Shown here piece by piece: positions 27,541 to 36,211 of a stretch of DNA of 64,000 bases (position 1 is its first letter; every line of letters begins with the position of its first letter). The position numbers and the translations under genes are program-made. Source of the stretch: Panacagrimonas sp963975245. Its GTDB lineage: Bacteria; Pseudomonadota; Gammaproteobacteria; Nevskiales; Nevskiaceae. The stretch is from contig CAXBFJ010000005.1 of NCBI GenBank assembly GCA_963975245.1, forward strand, positions 248,001 through 312,000. The letters are read 5' to 3'. The notes under the pieces were generated by a model. The model was not told the DNA's origin, did not search any database, and worked only from the letters and a program-made list of their open reading frames with translations.

Positions 27541-27588
27541 AGATATGAAGAGATATGAATCTGCTTGTTGTTTTCGCTACCCATATCT
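27541..27588. promoter_or_regulatory. Repeated AGATATG sites between the NRPS operon and the esterase gene
   Basis: AGATATGAA occurs twice in tandem (27541-27549 and 27551-27559), a period of ten bases or one helical turn. An inverted copy CATATCT lies at 27582-27588. All three lie in the intergenic region shared by the divergent operon (start 27528) and esterase (start 27613). The arrangement suggests a regulator-binding region, but no known regulator motif is recognised and no strong -35/-10 pair stands out. Confidence 0.3.
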
Positions 27589-27612
27589 TCTAAATGGCCT
27601 ACACACGCATAC

Positions 27613-28578
27613 ATGCGCGCTTGTTCCCCTACAGACGATTCTGAGTTTGTTCCAGTCACCCCGGACTTGATTCAGCGGGCTCGGACCTTCAATAAAATGA
27701 CGGCTGAAGCGCTTCTGTCGATACCCGCATTCTACAGGCGCCCACTGGCAGACCTGCGCCAGGAACAGATACTTTGGTCACATAAAAAGGCCCTGAATAA
27801 TGCGCAATGGCAGACGCTTGATCAGTCTGGAGTACCCATCCGTTTGCGCATATTTCGTGCCGGGGAAGCGCTGCCAGTTTGTCTGCACGTTCACGGTGGT
27901 GGATGGGTCATGGGCGGGGCGGGTTGTCAGGATGACTATCTGGAGCACTTGAGCCTGAAAGCCAAGGTCAGAATCGCGTCTGTCGACTATCGCCTGGCAC
28001 CTGAGCATCCGTTTCCAGACGGTCTTGATGACGTGACTCGCGCCCTGCGCCATTACCTGGACGATGACAGCACCGGTCAGTTCAGCGACAAAATTGTCGT
28101 ATGCGGCGAGTCGGCTGGCGCCAATCTGCTGGTGGGTGCCCTGGTGCGATTACGCGGCCATGAGAATTTTTCCCGCGTGCGAGGAGCCTTACTCAACTAC
28201 GGCACCTTTGATCTGAATGGCACGGAGAGTTTGAGGGCGGCCACAGATCATGGCCGCTTTCTCGACCTGTACGCCGCCCGCTGGTTTACACAGCAATACA
28301 TCGGCGACCGCGATGCCTATGATCCCGAAGTTTCCCCTGCCTTTGCTGACCTTCAGGGCCTGCCGCCAGCCTGCTTATTGGTCGGAGACGAGGACCCGGT
28401 GCTTGATGACAGCAGGTTATTGCATCGTCGTTGGCAGGAAGCGGGAAACAAGGCGGCTCTCCAGGTTGTCCCGGCAGGTCTGCATGGAATGCTGGAGATG
28501 CGCACGCCCTTGACGGCGCTGGCCCGCGATACGCTGGCGCAAAGCATTCGTGAGCTTTGCGCCAGCCCGCTCCAATGA
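27613..28578 (+). CDS. HSL-family esterase/lipase (alpha/beta hydrolase)
   Basis: I chose the ATG at 27613 (321 residues). The frame is open upstream to a TTG at 27565. The hormone-sensitive-lipase signature is complete: oxyanion-hole HVHGGGWVMGG, nucleophile elbow VCGESAGAN, acid in VGDEDPVLDD and histidine in AGLHGM. Such esterases hydrolyse short acyl or acetyl esters. It is transcribed divergently from the MBOAT/NRPS operon, so it might remove the same acyl groups or process the product, but it could equally be unrelated. It ends directly against ychF (convergent, no spacer). Confidence 0.83.
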   Translation: MRACSPTDDSEFVPVTPDLIQRARTFNKMTAEALLSIPAFYRRPLADLRQEQILWSHKKALNNAQWQTLDQSGVPIRLRIFRAGEALPVCLHVHGGGWVMGGAGCQDDYLEHLSLKAKVRIASVDYRLAPEHPFPDGLDDVTRALRHYLDDDSTGQFSDKIVVCGESAGANLLVGALVRLRGHENFSRVRGALLNYGTFDLNGTESLRAATDHGRFLDLYAARWFTQQYIGDRDAYDPEVSPAFADLQGLPPACLLVGDEDPVLDDSRLLHRRWQEAGNKAALQVVPAGLHGMLEMRTPLTALARDTLAQSIRELCASPLQ

Positions 28579-29673
28579 CTAGACGTTGAAGCGAAAATGC
28601 ATGACATCGCCTTCGGCCAGGACATATTCCTTGCCTTCCAGGCGCCAGCGGCCGGCATCCTTGGCCCCTGATTCGCCGCTGTACTTGATGTAGTCGTCGT
28701 AAGCGATGACTTCGGCGCGAATGAAGCCGCGTTCGAAGTCAGTGTGAATCACACCGGCCGCCTGCGGCGCCGTAGCGCCCTTTCTGACCGTCCAGGCACG
28801 TACTTCCTGCACACCGGCCGTAAAGTAAGTCTGCAGGCCGAGCAGGTCGTAAGCGCCGCGAATCACCCGATCAAGCCCCGGTTCTTCTAGCCCGAGATCA
28901 GCGAGAAACTCATTACGGTCAGCATCGTCGAGCTGCGCAATCTCAGCCTCGATTGCGGCACAGACCGGAACCACGACCGCACCTTCTTCGGCCGCCCGGG
29001 CGATGACCTTGTCCAGATGCTCGTTGCTCCCGCTCAGGGTGGCTTCGTCGACATTGGCAATGTAGAGGCCGGGTTTCGAGGTGATCAGCTGGAGATCACG
29101 CATCCAGAGGATTTCGTCATCCTGAGGCAGGGCGGCACGGGCAGGCTTGCCCTGATCCAGCAGATCGAGCACGCGCTTGTAGAAGGCGAGCTTCGGGGCG
29201 GCCGACTTGTCGCCGGACCGCGCCAGCTTTGCCAGGCGCTCGGACGCGCGGGTGACGCTGTCCATATCGGCCAGAGCCAGTTCGGTGTTGATAATTTCGA
29301 TATCGCGAATCGGATCCACGCCGCCAGCAACGTGAACCACATCGTCATCAGCGAAACAGCGCGTGACATGCGCGATGGCGTCGGTCTCGCGGATGTGGGC
29401 CAGGAACTGATTGCCCAGTCCTTCGCCCTTGCTCGCGCCCGCAACGAGGCCCGCGATATCGACAAACTCGACGGTCGTCGGAAGGATTTTCTTGGGCTTG
29501 ACGATATCTGCGAGGCTTTGCAGGCGTGGATCGGGCACCGGCACCACCCCTACATTGGGGTCGATGGTGCAGAACGGATAGTTCTCTGCCGCGATGCCGG
29601 CTTTCGTCAAAGCATTGAAAAGAGTGGATTTACCAACGTTGGGGAGCCCAACAATGCCGCATTTAATAGCCAC
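28579..29673 (-). CDS. ychF: YchF/Ola1-family redox-responsive ATPase
   Basis: 364 residues, the standard length. The P-loop GLPNVGKSTLFN is at residues 8-19, followed by VEFVDIAGLVAGASKGEGLGNQFL (switch II) and a coiled-coil insertion. The G4-equivalent region YIANVDEA fits the NxxE type that makes this family prefer ATP over GTP. A C-terminal TGS domain contains TYFTAGVQEVRAWT and ends VMHFRFNV. It binds ribosomes and affects stress adaptation. It is often next to pth, as here, but a small divergent gene separates the two. Confidence 0.96.
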   Translation of the reverse strand: MAIKCGIVGLPNVGKSTLFNALTKAGIAAENYPFCTIDPNVGVVPVPDPRLQSLADIVKPKKILPTTVEFVDIAGLVAGASKGEGLGNQFLAHIRETDAIAHVTRCFADDDVVHVAGGVDPIRDIEIINTELALADMDSVTRASERLAKLARSGDKSAAPKLAFYKRVLDLLDQGKPARAALPQDDEILWMRDLQLITSKPGLYIANVDEATLSGSNEHLDKVIARAAEEGAVVVPVCAAIEAEIAQLDDADRNEFLADLGLEEPGLDRVIRGAYDLLGLQTYFTAGVQEVRAWTVRKGATAPQAAGVIHTDFERGFIRAEVIAYDDYIKYSGESGAKDAGRWRLEGKEYVLAEGDVMHFRFNV

Positions 29674-29791
29674 GAATAGATTTGCTGATGATAAAAATGA
29701 AAGGGCGCGAATGATGCCGGGTCATGCTAAATTCATGTTGCATTGCAACAATTGATGTCTGATCTGGACCAATCCGCGAATGGGGCAATTC

Positions 29792-30274
29792 ATGAAACCA
29801 AAACTCATGTCCATTATCGCCGCCTGCGCGATGTTGTTGCACGGCAGCCTTGCAGCGGCAGCACCGTCGCACCCAGCTGGCAGCTTCAAGGCCTATCAGG
29901 TCCAGCTCGAAATCATGCGTAATGGAGTGGAACTGGCCAACCCAGACTCCACACTTCGCTCCGGTGAATCCAATACGGTTCAAATCGGGAAGCCCGGACA
30001 AGCGGGCGGGGTGCGCCTCAATCAGCGGGTGACGGCATTCCCCGGCGCCGGAGACTTCAAGGCCCTGCTGCAGCTCGAGCTCTACAGCCGCAACGGCAGC
30101 ACCGAAAAGCGCTTCGCGGCGCCGACTTTTGGAATCAAGCTAGGTCGATCTGAGCAATTCCATCTCAATACGGAGATGGGGCGTGTGAGCATTCGAGCAA
30201 CGGTCAAGGGCCTGCAAAACGACCCCACGGCGCGTGCTTCCACCATCCAGACCCAAGCCTATCCCGGCATCTGA
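29792..30274 (+). CDS. Small secreted protein of unknown function
   Basis: 160 residues from the ATG at 29792. An in-frame ATG at 29780 is less likely because it lengthens the signal peptide. The N-terminus MKPKLMSIIAACAMLLHGSLAAAAPS is a clear Sec signal with cleavage after AAA. The mature part is beta-rich, with LEIMRNGVELANPDSTLRSGE, then NQRVTAF and LLQLELYSRN. It has no cysteines after the signal peptide and no recognised domain. It is inserted between ychF and pth, divergent from the former and convergent with the latter. Confidence 0.7.
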   Translation: MKPKLMSIIAACAMLLHGSLAAAAPSHPAGSFKAYQVQLEIMRNGVELANPDSTLRSGESNTVQIGKPGQAGGVRLNQRVTAFPGAGDFKALLQLELYSRNGSTEKRFAAPTFGIKLGRSEQFHLNTEMGRVSIRATVKGLQNDPTARASTIQTQAYPGI

Positions 30275-30296
30275 TCAGCGCGTCTGGTTCAGTCGC

Positions 30297-30881
30297 TCAG
30301 GCTTGGGTATGCAGTGCCTGCACAGCTTTGTCCCAGCTTGAGGCAGACCAGGTTTCCACCGCATCAATTGCATGCTCGATGGCGACCATGATGGACTCAC
30401 TCTCCGCCTTCGAAGGCCGTGATTCGGTGAGATAACCCATCACTCTGGCGCGGTCGCCCGGATGCCCTACGCCAATGCGCACGCGCCGGTAGGCATCGCC
30501 GAGGGGCTTGTGAATGTCACGTAGCCCGTTGTGACCACCATGGCCGCCGCCCAGCTTCAGGCGGACCGTGCCAACCGGCAGATCAAGCTCGTCGTGAGCC
30601 ACCAGAACATCGTCCACCGGAATCTTGTAGAAATTGCACAAAGCAGCGACAGCCTGTCCGCTGCGATTCATGTAGGTGGCGGGCTTGAGGACAAGGATGT
30701 CCAGTTGCCCTAGCCGAAGCCGTGCCAGCGATCCGAAGAACTTGGACTCACTCTTGAAGCTGCCCCTGTAGCGATCCACCATTCTGTCCGCCAGCCAGAA
30801 GCCCGCGTTGTGGCGAGTCCTGTCGTATTCAGGACCGGGGTTGCCGAGACCGATCAGCGCGATCTGTTTTTGTTCAGCCAT
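30297..30881 (-). CDS. pth: Peptidyl-tRNA hydrolase
   Basis: 194 residues, normal size. IGLGNPGPEYDRTRHNAGF contains the catalytic histidine (about residue 24). KPATYMNRSGQAV and VAHDELDLPVGTVRLKLGGGHGGHNGLRDI are the other two signatures. It releases tRNA from prematurely dropped peptidyl-tRNA. The common upstream rplY/ctc gene is absent. A Nudix hydrolase gene, the last of the gsp run, lies 74 bases upstream on the same strand. Confidence 0.97.
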   Translation of the reverse strand: MAEQKQIALIGLGNPGPEYDRTRHNAGFWLADRMVDRYRGSFKSESKFFGSLARLRLGQLDILVLKPATYMNRSGQAVAALCNFYKIPVDDVLVAHDELDLPVGTVRLKLGGGHGGHNGLRDIHKPLGDAYRRVRIGVGHPGDRARVMGYLTESRPSKAESESIMVAIEHAIDAVETWSASSWDKAVQALHTQA

Positions 30882-30955
30882 GAATCCTGTGAGAAGCGTT
30901 GGTGGGCCGGGGGCGGGTTCCGCCCTTCGTCAAAGATCAATGTGCCGTGCATGCA

Positions 30956-31423
30956 TCAGGGATGCTCATCCACGAGATGCTGGATGGCATGCAGGGGCAG
31001 AAAACGGCCAGCGCGATAATCTGCGATGCACTTGAGCACGGAGGGACCGCGATGAATCGGCCGGCAGGCCTTGAGCTCTTCCTCGCTCATCCAGACGGCG
31101 CGTTCAATACCGTCATCCAAGGTCAATTCGGGGTGGTGGCGCAGTGCTTTTCCGACAAATGCAAAGCGAACGAAGGGATATCCCAAGGCCGGTGGCTGCC
31201 ACTCGTACACACCCAGAAACTGGGTCACCTCAATATCCCAAGCCGACTCTTCCAGCGTCTCCCGCACGACGCCCTGAATCAGGGTTTCGCCCTGTTCCCA
31301 ATGACCTGCAGGTTGATTGAGCCGGAGGTCGCCGTTGATGCGCTCCTCAACGATCAGGAAGCGGTTGTCGCGCTCGACGACGGCAGCGACGACGACATGC
31401 GGTTGCCATTGCGAATCACTCAT
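30956..31423 (-). CDS. Nudix hydrolase, NudJ-like
   Basis: 155 residues. The Nudix box spans GHWEQGETLIQGVVRETLEE with the metal-binding glutamates of RETLEE, and is preceded by LNQPAG as in NudJ (HMP-PP/nucleoside triphosphate phosphatase). The usual glycine after EE is serine-alanine here. The start overlaps the gspN stop by four bases (ATGA), so it is co-transcribed with the secretion genes, although a functional tie is not obvious. The true substrate cannot be read from sequence. Confidence 0.85.
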   Translation of the reverse strand: MSDSQWQPHVVVAAVVERDNRFLIVEERINGDLRLNQPAGHWEQGETLIQGVVRETLEESAWDIEVTQFLGVYEWQPPALGYPFVRFAFVGKALRHHPELTLDDGIERAVWMSEEELKACRPIHRGPSVLKCIADYRAGRFLPLHAIQHLVDEHP

Positions 31424-32214
31424 TGCGTCAGCGCCTCTATCCCCGCAGCCTGGTTGGCAGTCGCTTGCCCGCCGCGGCGTTTCAGGTGATACCAGCCCTG
31501 TGCGTCCGGCTGGCCCATGTTCCGTACCAGATTGCCCACCATGGCTTCAGCATCGGGTCGGGGTTTCATTTTGAGGTTCAGCTCCCAGCTTCGATCGTGA
31601 TTCACATGCGCATCTCCGGTGACCTCCAAAGGCCCCGAAAGCGTGCTGATGTCCGCGCGGATGCCCCCGGTTTGGTTTTCAAGGCGGGCGCTATAGTCGC
31701 CGAGAAGAATCGGATCGCGACCTAGTTTCCAGCTCAGCTTGTGCGCCGTGACGACGCCATTGGCACTCACAGGCCATTGGTCACGCAGCTTCAGATGCTG
31801 AATGTCAGCGCCGATCGCGCCGATTGCAGGAACAAAAGCAAAACCCGCTGACGCTGCCAGAGCGCCAAGGGGCGAGCTCAAGCGAAAGTCCTTCAGACTG
31901 ACGGCACCCGAGGGCACGGCGGAAACCGAGCCATCCAGCAACATGCCGTCAGCGCCGCCGGAGACATCGAAGCTCGCGCGCCCGAGCAGCAGATGCAGTT
32001 TCTGCAGCTCCCAGGAGATCTCTTTCAGGACTGGCTTGTTGCGAGCCTGGATCAAAGCTGTGCTGCCACTGGACACAGTCCCGCTCAAACCCAACGCCCG
32101 GACCTGAGATTGATCCGCGACCAGCCAGGCATGGAGCCGATCCACCGGCGCCATGAACAGAGCGCTGAGCAGGAAACTCAGCAGCCCAAGCAGAACGAGC
32201 CAGACCGGCTTCAT
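31420..32214 (-). CDS. gspN: Type II secretion system protein N
   Basis: 264 residues with an N-terminal membrane anchor (about 5-22, WLVLLGLLSFLLSALFMAP) and a periplasmic beta-rich domain (LGLSGTVSSGSTALI, then repeated LSGPLEVTGDAHVN-like strands), matching the GspN family. GspN is an accessory inner-membrane component present in some T2SS only. It overlaps gspM by four bases and the Nudix gene by four bases. Length is typical. Confidence 0.8.
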   Translation of the reverse strand: MKPVWLVLLGLLSFLLSALFMAPVDRLHAWLVADQSQVRALGLSGTVSSGSTALIQARNKPVLKEISWELQKLHLLLGRASFDVSGGADGMLLDGSVSAVPSGAVSLKDFRLSSPLGALAASAGFAFVPAIGAIGADIQHLKLRDQWPVSANGVVTAHKLSWKLGRDPILLGDYSARLENQTGGIRADISTLSGPLEVTGDAHVNHDRSWELNLKMKPRPDAEAMVGNLVRNMGQPDAQGWYHLKRRGGQATANQAAGIEALTQ

Positions 32215-32723
32215 GAGTCGCGAACCAGGGTGAGCCGAACCGACACCACGCCCTGATTGCCTTTGGGCTCAACGTCGAGCGTCTGGATGTTCACGCCATA
32301 GCGTTTCTGCAAGTCTGCTGCCCAACTGACGAGCGCATTGAATGACACGTCTTCGAACCACACGCGTACTTCCTTGTCGCCTTGCGGTTGAATACGCGAA
32401 GGGCCTTTGCCCAGCGTGCCATTCTTGCTGGTCTGGTCGACGGCCGAGATCAGCGATGCATTACGGTCAACCGCCATGCGCTGCTGAGGCCGGCTGCTCT
32501 GCACCATTTGAGCAGCGTTCTCGATCTTGCTGGACAGAGCACGGGAGGCCAGCAGCGCCTGCTGATTCTGCGCGCGATTCTTGAGCAGAGGCTCCCACAC
32601 GCCCACAAACAATACGGCGATCACGATGGCTGCAAACCCCAGCGACAACAGCCAGCGTTCGCGCGGAGCCAGTGCGTCGAAGCGCGCACGATACTGCGCA
32701 AGATTGGTGCTGAAGTTGCTCAT
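32211..32723 (-). CDS. gspM: Type II secretion system protein M
   Basis: 170 residues. A short cytoplasmic N-terminus, one transmembrane helix (about 25-44, WLLSLGFAAIVIAVLFVGVW), then a periplasmic ferredoxin-like domain ending VSVRLTLVRDS. This is the GspM topology and length. It partners with GspL in the inner-membrane assembly platform. Four-base ATGA overlaps with gspL and gspN indicate co-translation. Confidence 0.88.
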   Translation of the reverse strand: MSNFSTNLAQYRARFDALAPRERWLLSLGFAAIVIAVLFVGVWEPLLKNRAQNQQALLASRALSSKIENAAQMVQSSRPQQRMAVDRNASLISAVDQTSKNGTLGKGPSRIQPQGDKEVRVWFEDVSFNALVSWAADLQKRYGVNIQTLDVEPKGNQGVVSVRLTLVRDS

Positions 32724-33919
32724 GATGCGCTCAGCCGTGCTCGGATCTGCGCGCCATCAGTTTCGGCATTGGCTGACTGAACTTCAAGTTCGCGGTCAGC
32801 CTGCTCATCAAACCATGCCCGCAATTTTTCCAGAACCTGAAGATCCTTGGCGCTCATGGACAGGTATAGCGCCTCGTCCCGATATTGCATTCCCGTCAGT
32901 TTCAGGCCGGGGGTTACTGCCAGCGCTTCAGACAGAGACTGCATCAGAACGAAGGGTCCGGTGGCCACATCGCCGGACAGGCCGCGAATCTTCTGATCCA
33001 GCTGTGCTTCCAGGTTCTCGATGCGTTGCTGGTCCGGGAATAATTGCTGGAATCGGGCCACGTTGGCGCGATCCTGCTGTTCGAGTTGCCGTTGGAGTGA
33101 CATATTGTCGACCAGCAAACCTGCGCCGGACACCAGCAGCAGCGCCAGCAACAAGCTGGCGGCAAGCTGCCAGGGTTTCCAGTGACGTTCCAGGTCTTGC
33201 CGTTGCGAATAAGCGCCCTGAAGCAGGTTGATCGCGTGCTCGGGCTGGTAGTGATTGACCAGAACATGCAGGGGGCCCGGCGAAGGCATCAACTTGAGGG
33301 GCCACTCAAGCTGTGACCAGTCCTTCTGCTGCGCCCCCGAAACAAACAGCTTTACCGAAGGCTTGTCTTCCAGCTCGGCCAGCGACAAGTAAACGGGCAA
33401 ATCATCCCGGGCACAGCTGAAGCCACTCCAGAGTCCGCTGCGCACGATGACCTGATGATTGTCGTCAAGACCTGACCATTCCAAAGGCTCAGCAGAAGAA
33501 CCGGGCAGGGCGAGCATCTCCGGAATCAGTTGTTCCGCACGCAAACCGGCATTTTTCAGCGCCTGGATAAAAGCATCCATTTGGTCGCGCGCGATGATGG
33601 CCACGGGAAAGCTGCCATCGGCAGTACGCGCGCCCACGGCGAAGTGCAGGTCATCAATGTCATCGGCAACCTGGTCTTCGAGGGCGAATGGCACGGCCTG
33701 CATGACTTTGCTCGCCTGCTTTGCCGGGACCTTGACTGTGGTCAGGCGAACCTCTTCACCCGGAACGAAGACCATCACGCGCTTCCCGGCGGCATGCTCG
33801 GCCGCCTCGGCCAGAGAACCGTGCCGGCTTTGCATCGTGCGGCGTTCGGCACCTGCCGAACCGTATTCGACGTCGCTGTCCGGCGTTGCGCCCAAGCGGA
33901 TGTAAAGAGTTTCGCGCAC
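32720..33919 (-). CDS. gspL: Type II secretion system protein L
   Basis: 399 residues. The N-terminal cytoplasmic part (about 1-240) has the actin-like GspL fold and binds the ATPase GspE (VKVPAKQASKVMQAVPFALEDQVADDIDDLHFA is the family hallmark stretch). One transmembrane helix (about 250-268, LLLALLLVSGAGLLV) precedes a periplasmic ferredoxin-like domain. It is separated from gspK by 26 bases, with a four-base overlap with gspM. GspE itself is not in this window. Confidence 0.9.
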   Translation of the reverse strand: MRETLYIRLGATPDSDVEYGSAGAERRTMQSRHGSLAEAAEHAAGKRVMVFVPGEEVRLTTVKVPAKQASKVMQAVPFALEDQVADDIDDLHFAVGARTADGSFPVAIIARDQMDAFIQALKNAGLRAEQLIPEMLALPGSSAEPLEWSGLDDNHQVIVRSGLWSGFSCARDDLPVYLSLAELEDKPSVKLFVSGAQQKDWSQLEWPLKLMPSPGPLHVLVNHYQPEHAINLLQGAYSQRQDLERHWKPWQLAASLLLALLLVSGAGLLVDNMSLQRQLEQQDRANVARFQQLFPDQQRIENLEAQLDQKIRGLSGDVATGPFVLMQSLSEALAVTPGLKLTGMQYRDEALYLSMSAKDLQVLEKLRAWFDEQADRELEVQSANAETDGAQIRARLSAS

Positions 33920-33945
33920 GCGAGCAGGGAATAGTCTGAAGAAAA

Positions 33946-34968
33946 TTATTCAGTATCGGTGCTACGCGTCACGGTGACGACGTTGCCCGAACCGGGACGT
34001 AATAGGAGGCTATATAGTGCCACACGCCCGTCGCCATCGACCGCCTGCAGGCGCAGTTGAAACAGGTTGGTCTTGAACGAAATGACCACCGGGTCGGCGT
34101 CCTGCGCTGCCAATTGCAGCCGCGTGGTGATGTCTGCCTGGCTCTCCACGGGTTGTTGCAGCCGCTCCTCAGCAAAGGTGGCCAGCGTGGTGTTATTGCC
34201 GGTGCTGTCCAGGGACATCAACAGCTCTGCAGTGACAGTGTTGATGTTCAGCGGCGTGACACCGTCTACGGGCAAGACCGTCACCTGCGGCAACAGTAAT
34301 GCGTAGATCTTGCCGGCCAGGTTGTCCCGGTCGCCATAGAGCGCCTGCAGGATGCTCTTGAGCTCGGTGACGCTGGACATGGGCCTGTTGGCGGCACGAT
34401 GCGGTGGCTCCATTCCGAGATAGTCGCCGTCTTCGCGGCCATTTCCGGTTGGGAACTGGTCTTCATCGATCCAGTCTCGAATGGAATCTGCGAGTTCCCG
34501 CGGATTGGGTATCAGCTCACTGGCGTCAGCAAGCTGCCGGATCATCGATTCAAATATTCGGACCTGTCGCAGATATTCGGTCACCGGCACCCCGTCTCGC
34601 GCCTGAAAGCCGGGCAGGGCGTCCTGATTGTCTGCCAGCCCCAGGTTGTTGAGATTGAACCGGCTCAGCGCATCAATAATTTCACCACTGATGCCGCCAT
34701 TCTCCGTTGGCAGACTTTGTGGTTCGGCCCAGATCTCGTCCAGTGAATCATGCTGGTTGTTCTTGGCATCACGTTCGAGAATGGTGCGCGCCCAGTCTTC
34801 CGCACCTGCGGCATAACCCCAGGCCCGGACCGAATCCTGCAGCGTGCTGGCTCGCTGGACCGAAAAATGACCCGCATCCAGAACCGAGACGGCGGCGATG
34901 ACCGCCAGCGCCACGACCAGCACAGCCGTGATCAGCGCCACACCTCGTTGCGGATGCAGGAGGCTCAT
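33946..34968 (-). CDS. gspK: Type II secretion minor pseudopilin K
   Basis: 340 residues. The prepilin leader is short (SLLHPQRG), and cleavage would expose VALITAVLVVALAVIAAVSVL. GspK is the one pseudopilin without the Glu at position 5, as here. The large alpha-domain contains the GspK signature SRFNLNNL, LADSIRDWIDEDQFP and EDGDYLGMEPPHRAANRPM. It caps the pseudopilus tip with GspI and GspJ. It overlaps gspJ by four bases. Confidence 0.93.
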   Translation of the reverse strand: MSLLHPQRGVALITAVLVVALAVIAAVSVLDAGHFSVQRASTLQDSVRAWGYAAGAEDWARTILERDAKNNQHDSLDEIWAEPQSLPTENGGISGEIIDALSRFNLNNLGLADNQDALPGFQARDGVPVTEYLRQVRIFESMIRQLADASELIPNPRELADSIRDWIDEDQFPTGNGREDGDYLGMEPPHRAANRPMSSVTELKSILQALYGDRDNLAGKIYALLLPQVTVLPVDGVTPLNINTVTAELLMSLDSTGNNTTLATFAEERLQQPVESQADITTRLQLAAQDADPVVISFKTNLFQLRLQAVDGDGRVALYSLLLRPGSGNVVTVTRSTDTE

Positions 34969-35852
34969 CGGCCGTTGTCCTCATTGGTCAGCTCCGGCGG
35001 CTCGACAGGAAGATGATCCGGCCGGTCTTCGATTGGCGCGGCTGCATCGGAGTCGTCAACCGGACCTTGCGCCTGTGGGTCCAGCCCCTGGCCTGCCGCC
35101 ACGCCACCGGCCAGCGACAATGGGATCAGACCATTCGTGGTGAGCGATTGCGCAGAAGAGACTGCAGTTGATGATGACCCACCACCAGAGCCGCTTCCGT
35201 TACGAGCCTGACTGGCTTGGGGCGTTCTGAACAAGAAGCGGATTTCACCCCAGATCTTGCTGTCCAGCACCAGCTCAACCGCGACCGGTGGCGGTTCGCT
35301 TGCTGACGCGGTACTACCTGCCAGTGAATTGGCTGGCCAGCTTTCCTGCCACGTGCCGTCCGGATCGAGAAAGCGCGCTTCGAGTGTCTCTACATCCTCC
35401 ATCAGAACCAGCTCTACCGGCTCCGAGTCCTGCGCCAGGTCAAGAGCATCCCAGCTGGCCCGCTTGAGGACGCCCTCATCGAGCCGATACTGCACCCGCT
35501 CCATGCTGGGGCGACCGTTGCGAAGCGGGCTGCGTCGTCCACCGCGAACAAAGACAATTTCATCATCTCGCCCGGTGTAGAAAGGCGGTTCAGGGTCACC
35601 GAAAGTGTTGCGCGAGGAGCGATCCCGCACGTTTTGGAAATCACTGCGCATGCGAAGAAAAGCGCGCTGCATGTCGGCCGTCTTGTCCAGCGATGTCTCT
35701 ATCGCGGCGCGAGCATCGAGCACGCTGCGCAGCCCGCCGTATGCCATCAACGACATGATCGCGAATACGAGCACGACCACAATGATTTCAATCAGAGTGA
35801 AACCCCGCTGGATCGTTCTGGGTGCGCGATGTGCTTGGCAATTGCGCATCAC
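34965..35852 (-). CDS. gspJ: Type II secretion minor pseudopilin J with a long low-complexity tail
   Basis: 295 residues. The prepilin site is TIQRG/FTLIEIIVVVLVFAIM. The globular domain carries RAFLRMRSDFQNVRDRSSR and a TFGDPEPPFYTGRDDE-type loop as in GspJ. Beyond about residue 215 there is a Gly/Ser-rich linker (NGSGSGGGSSST) and an acidic, proline-rich tail of about 50 residues, which makes the protein longer than typical GspJ (about 200-230). It is co-translated with gspI and gspK through ATGA overlaps. Confidence 0.92.
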   Translation of the reverse strand: MMRNCQAHRAPRTIQRGFTLIEIIVVVLVFAIMSLMAYGGLRSVLDARAAIETSLDKTADMQRAFLRMRSDFQNVRDRSSRNTFGDPEPPFYTGRDDEIVFVRGGRRSPLRNGRPSMERVQYRLDEGVLKRASWDALDLAQDSEPVELVLMEDVETLEARFLDPDGTWQESWPANSLAGSTASASEPPPVAVELVLDSKIWGEIRFLFRTPQASQARNGSGSGGGSSSTAVSSAQSLTTNGLIPLSLAGGVAAGQGLDPQAQGPVDDSDAAAPIEDRPDHLPVEPPELTNEDNGR

Positions 35853-36211
35853 TGCTCTGCCATGAAGCCGCTGACCTGCGCGATGCTGCGGTCTTCGTCT
35901 GCGGGAGAAAGAATTTCGATATCAATGCGGCGGAGTTTGTCGTCCTCCGTTTCCTTGACGACGGTTTCCCATTGCCATTCAAAACCACTCATTTCGACGC
36001 GACCATCAGAGCGACCAACTTTGGGCCACGTCGGTTCGAGCTGCAGTTCTGCGAGGCGATTGTGCGCAACAATCAGGGCAATGGTTTTTTCCTTGATGTG
36101 TCGTGCATTGTCAGCCTGACGCGCCATGGCCGAGATCACGGCAGACAGGGCGATAGCCAGTATCAGTACCGCAACCAGGACCTCTACCAGCGTGAATCCG
36201 CGCTGGCGCAT
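35849..36211 (-). CDS. gspI: Type II secretion minor pseudopilin I
   Basis: 120 residues. Prepilin site MRQRG/FTLVEVLVAVLILAIALSAVISA, then IVAHNRLAELQLEPTWPKVGRSDG, the GspI hallmark region before a small beta domain. It initiates the tip complex with GspJ and GspK. The stop of gspH and its start share one base (TGATG). Confidence 0.93.
   Translation of the reverse strand: MRQRGFTLVEVLVAVLILAIALSAVISAMARQADNARHIKEKTIALIVAHNRLAELQLEPTWPKVGRSDGRVEMSGFEWQWETVVKETEDDKLRRIDIEILSPADEDRSIAQVSGFMAEQ

Noticed and set aside
30905..30925. GC-rich hairpin between pth and the Nudix gene
   Set aside because: Short stem and no T-run on the relevant strand.
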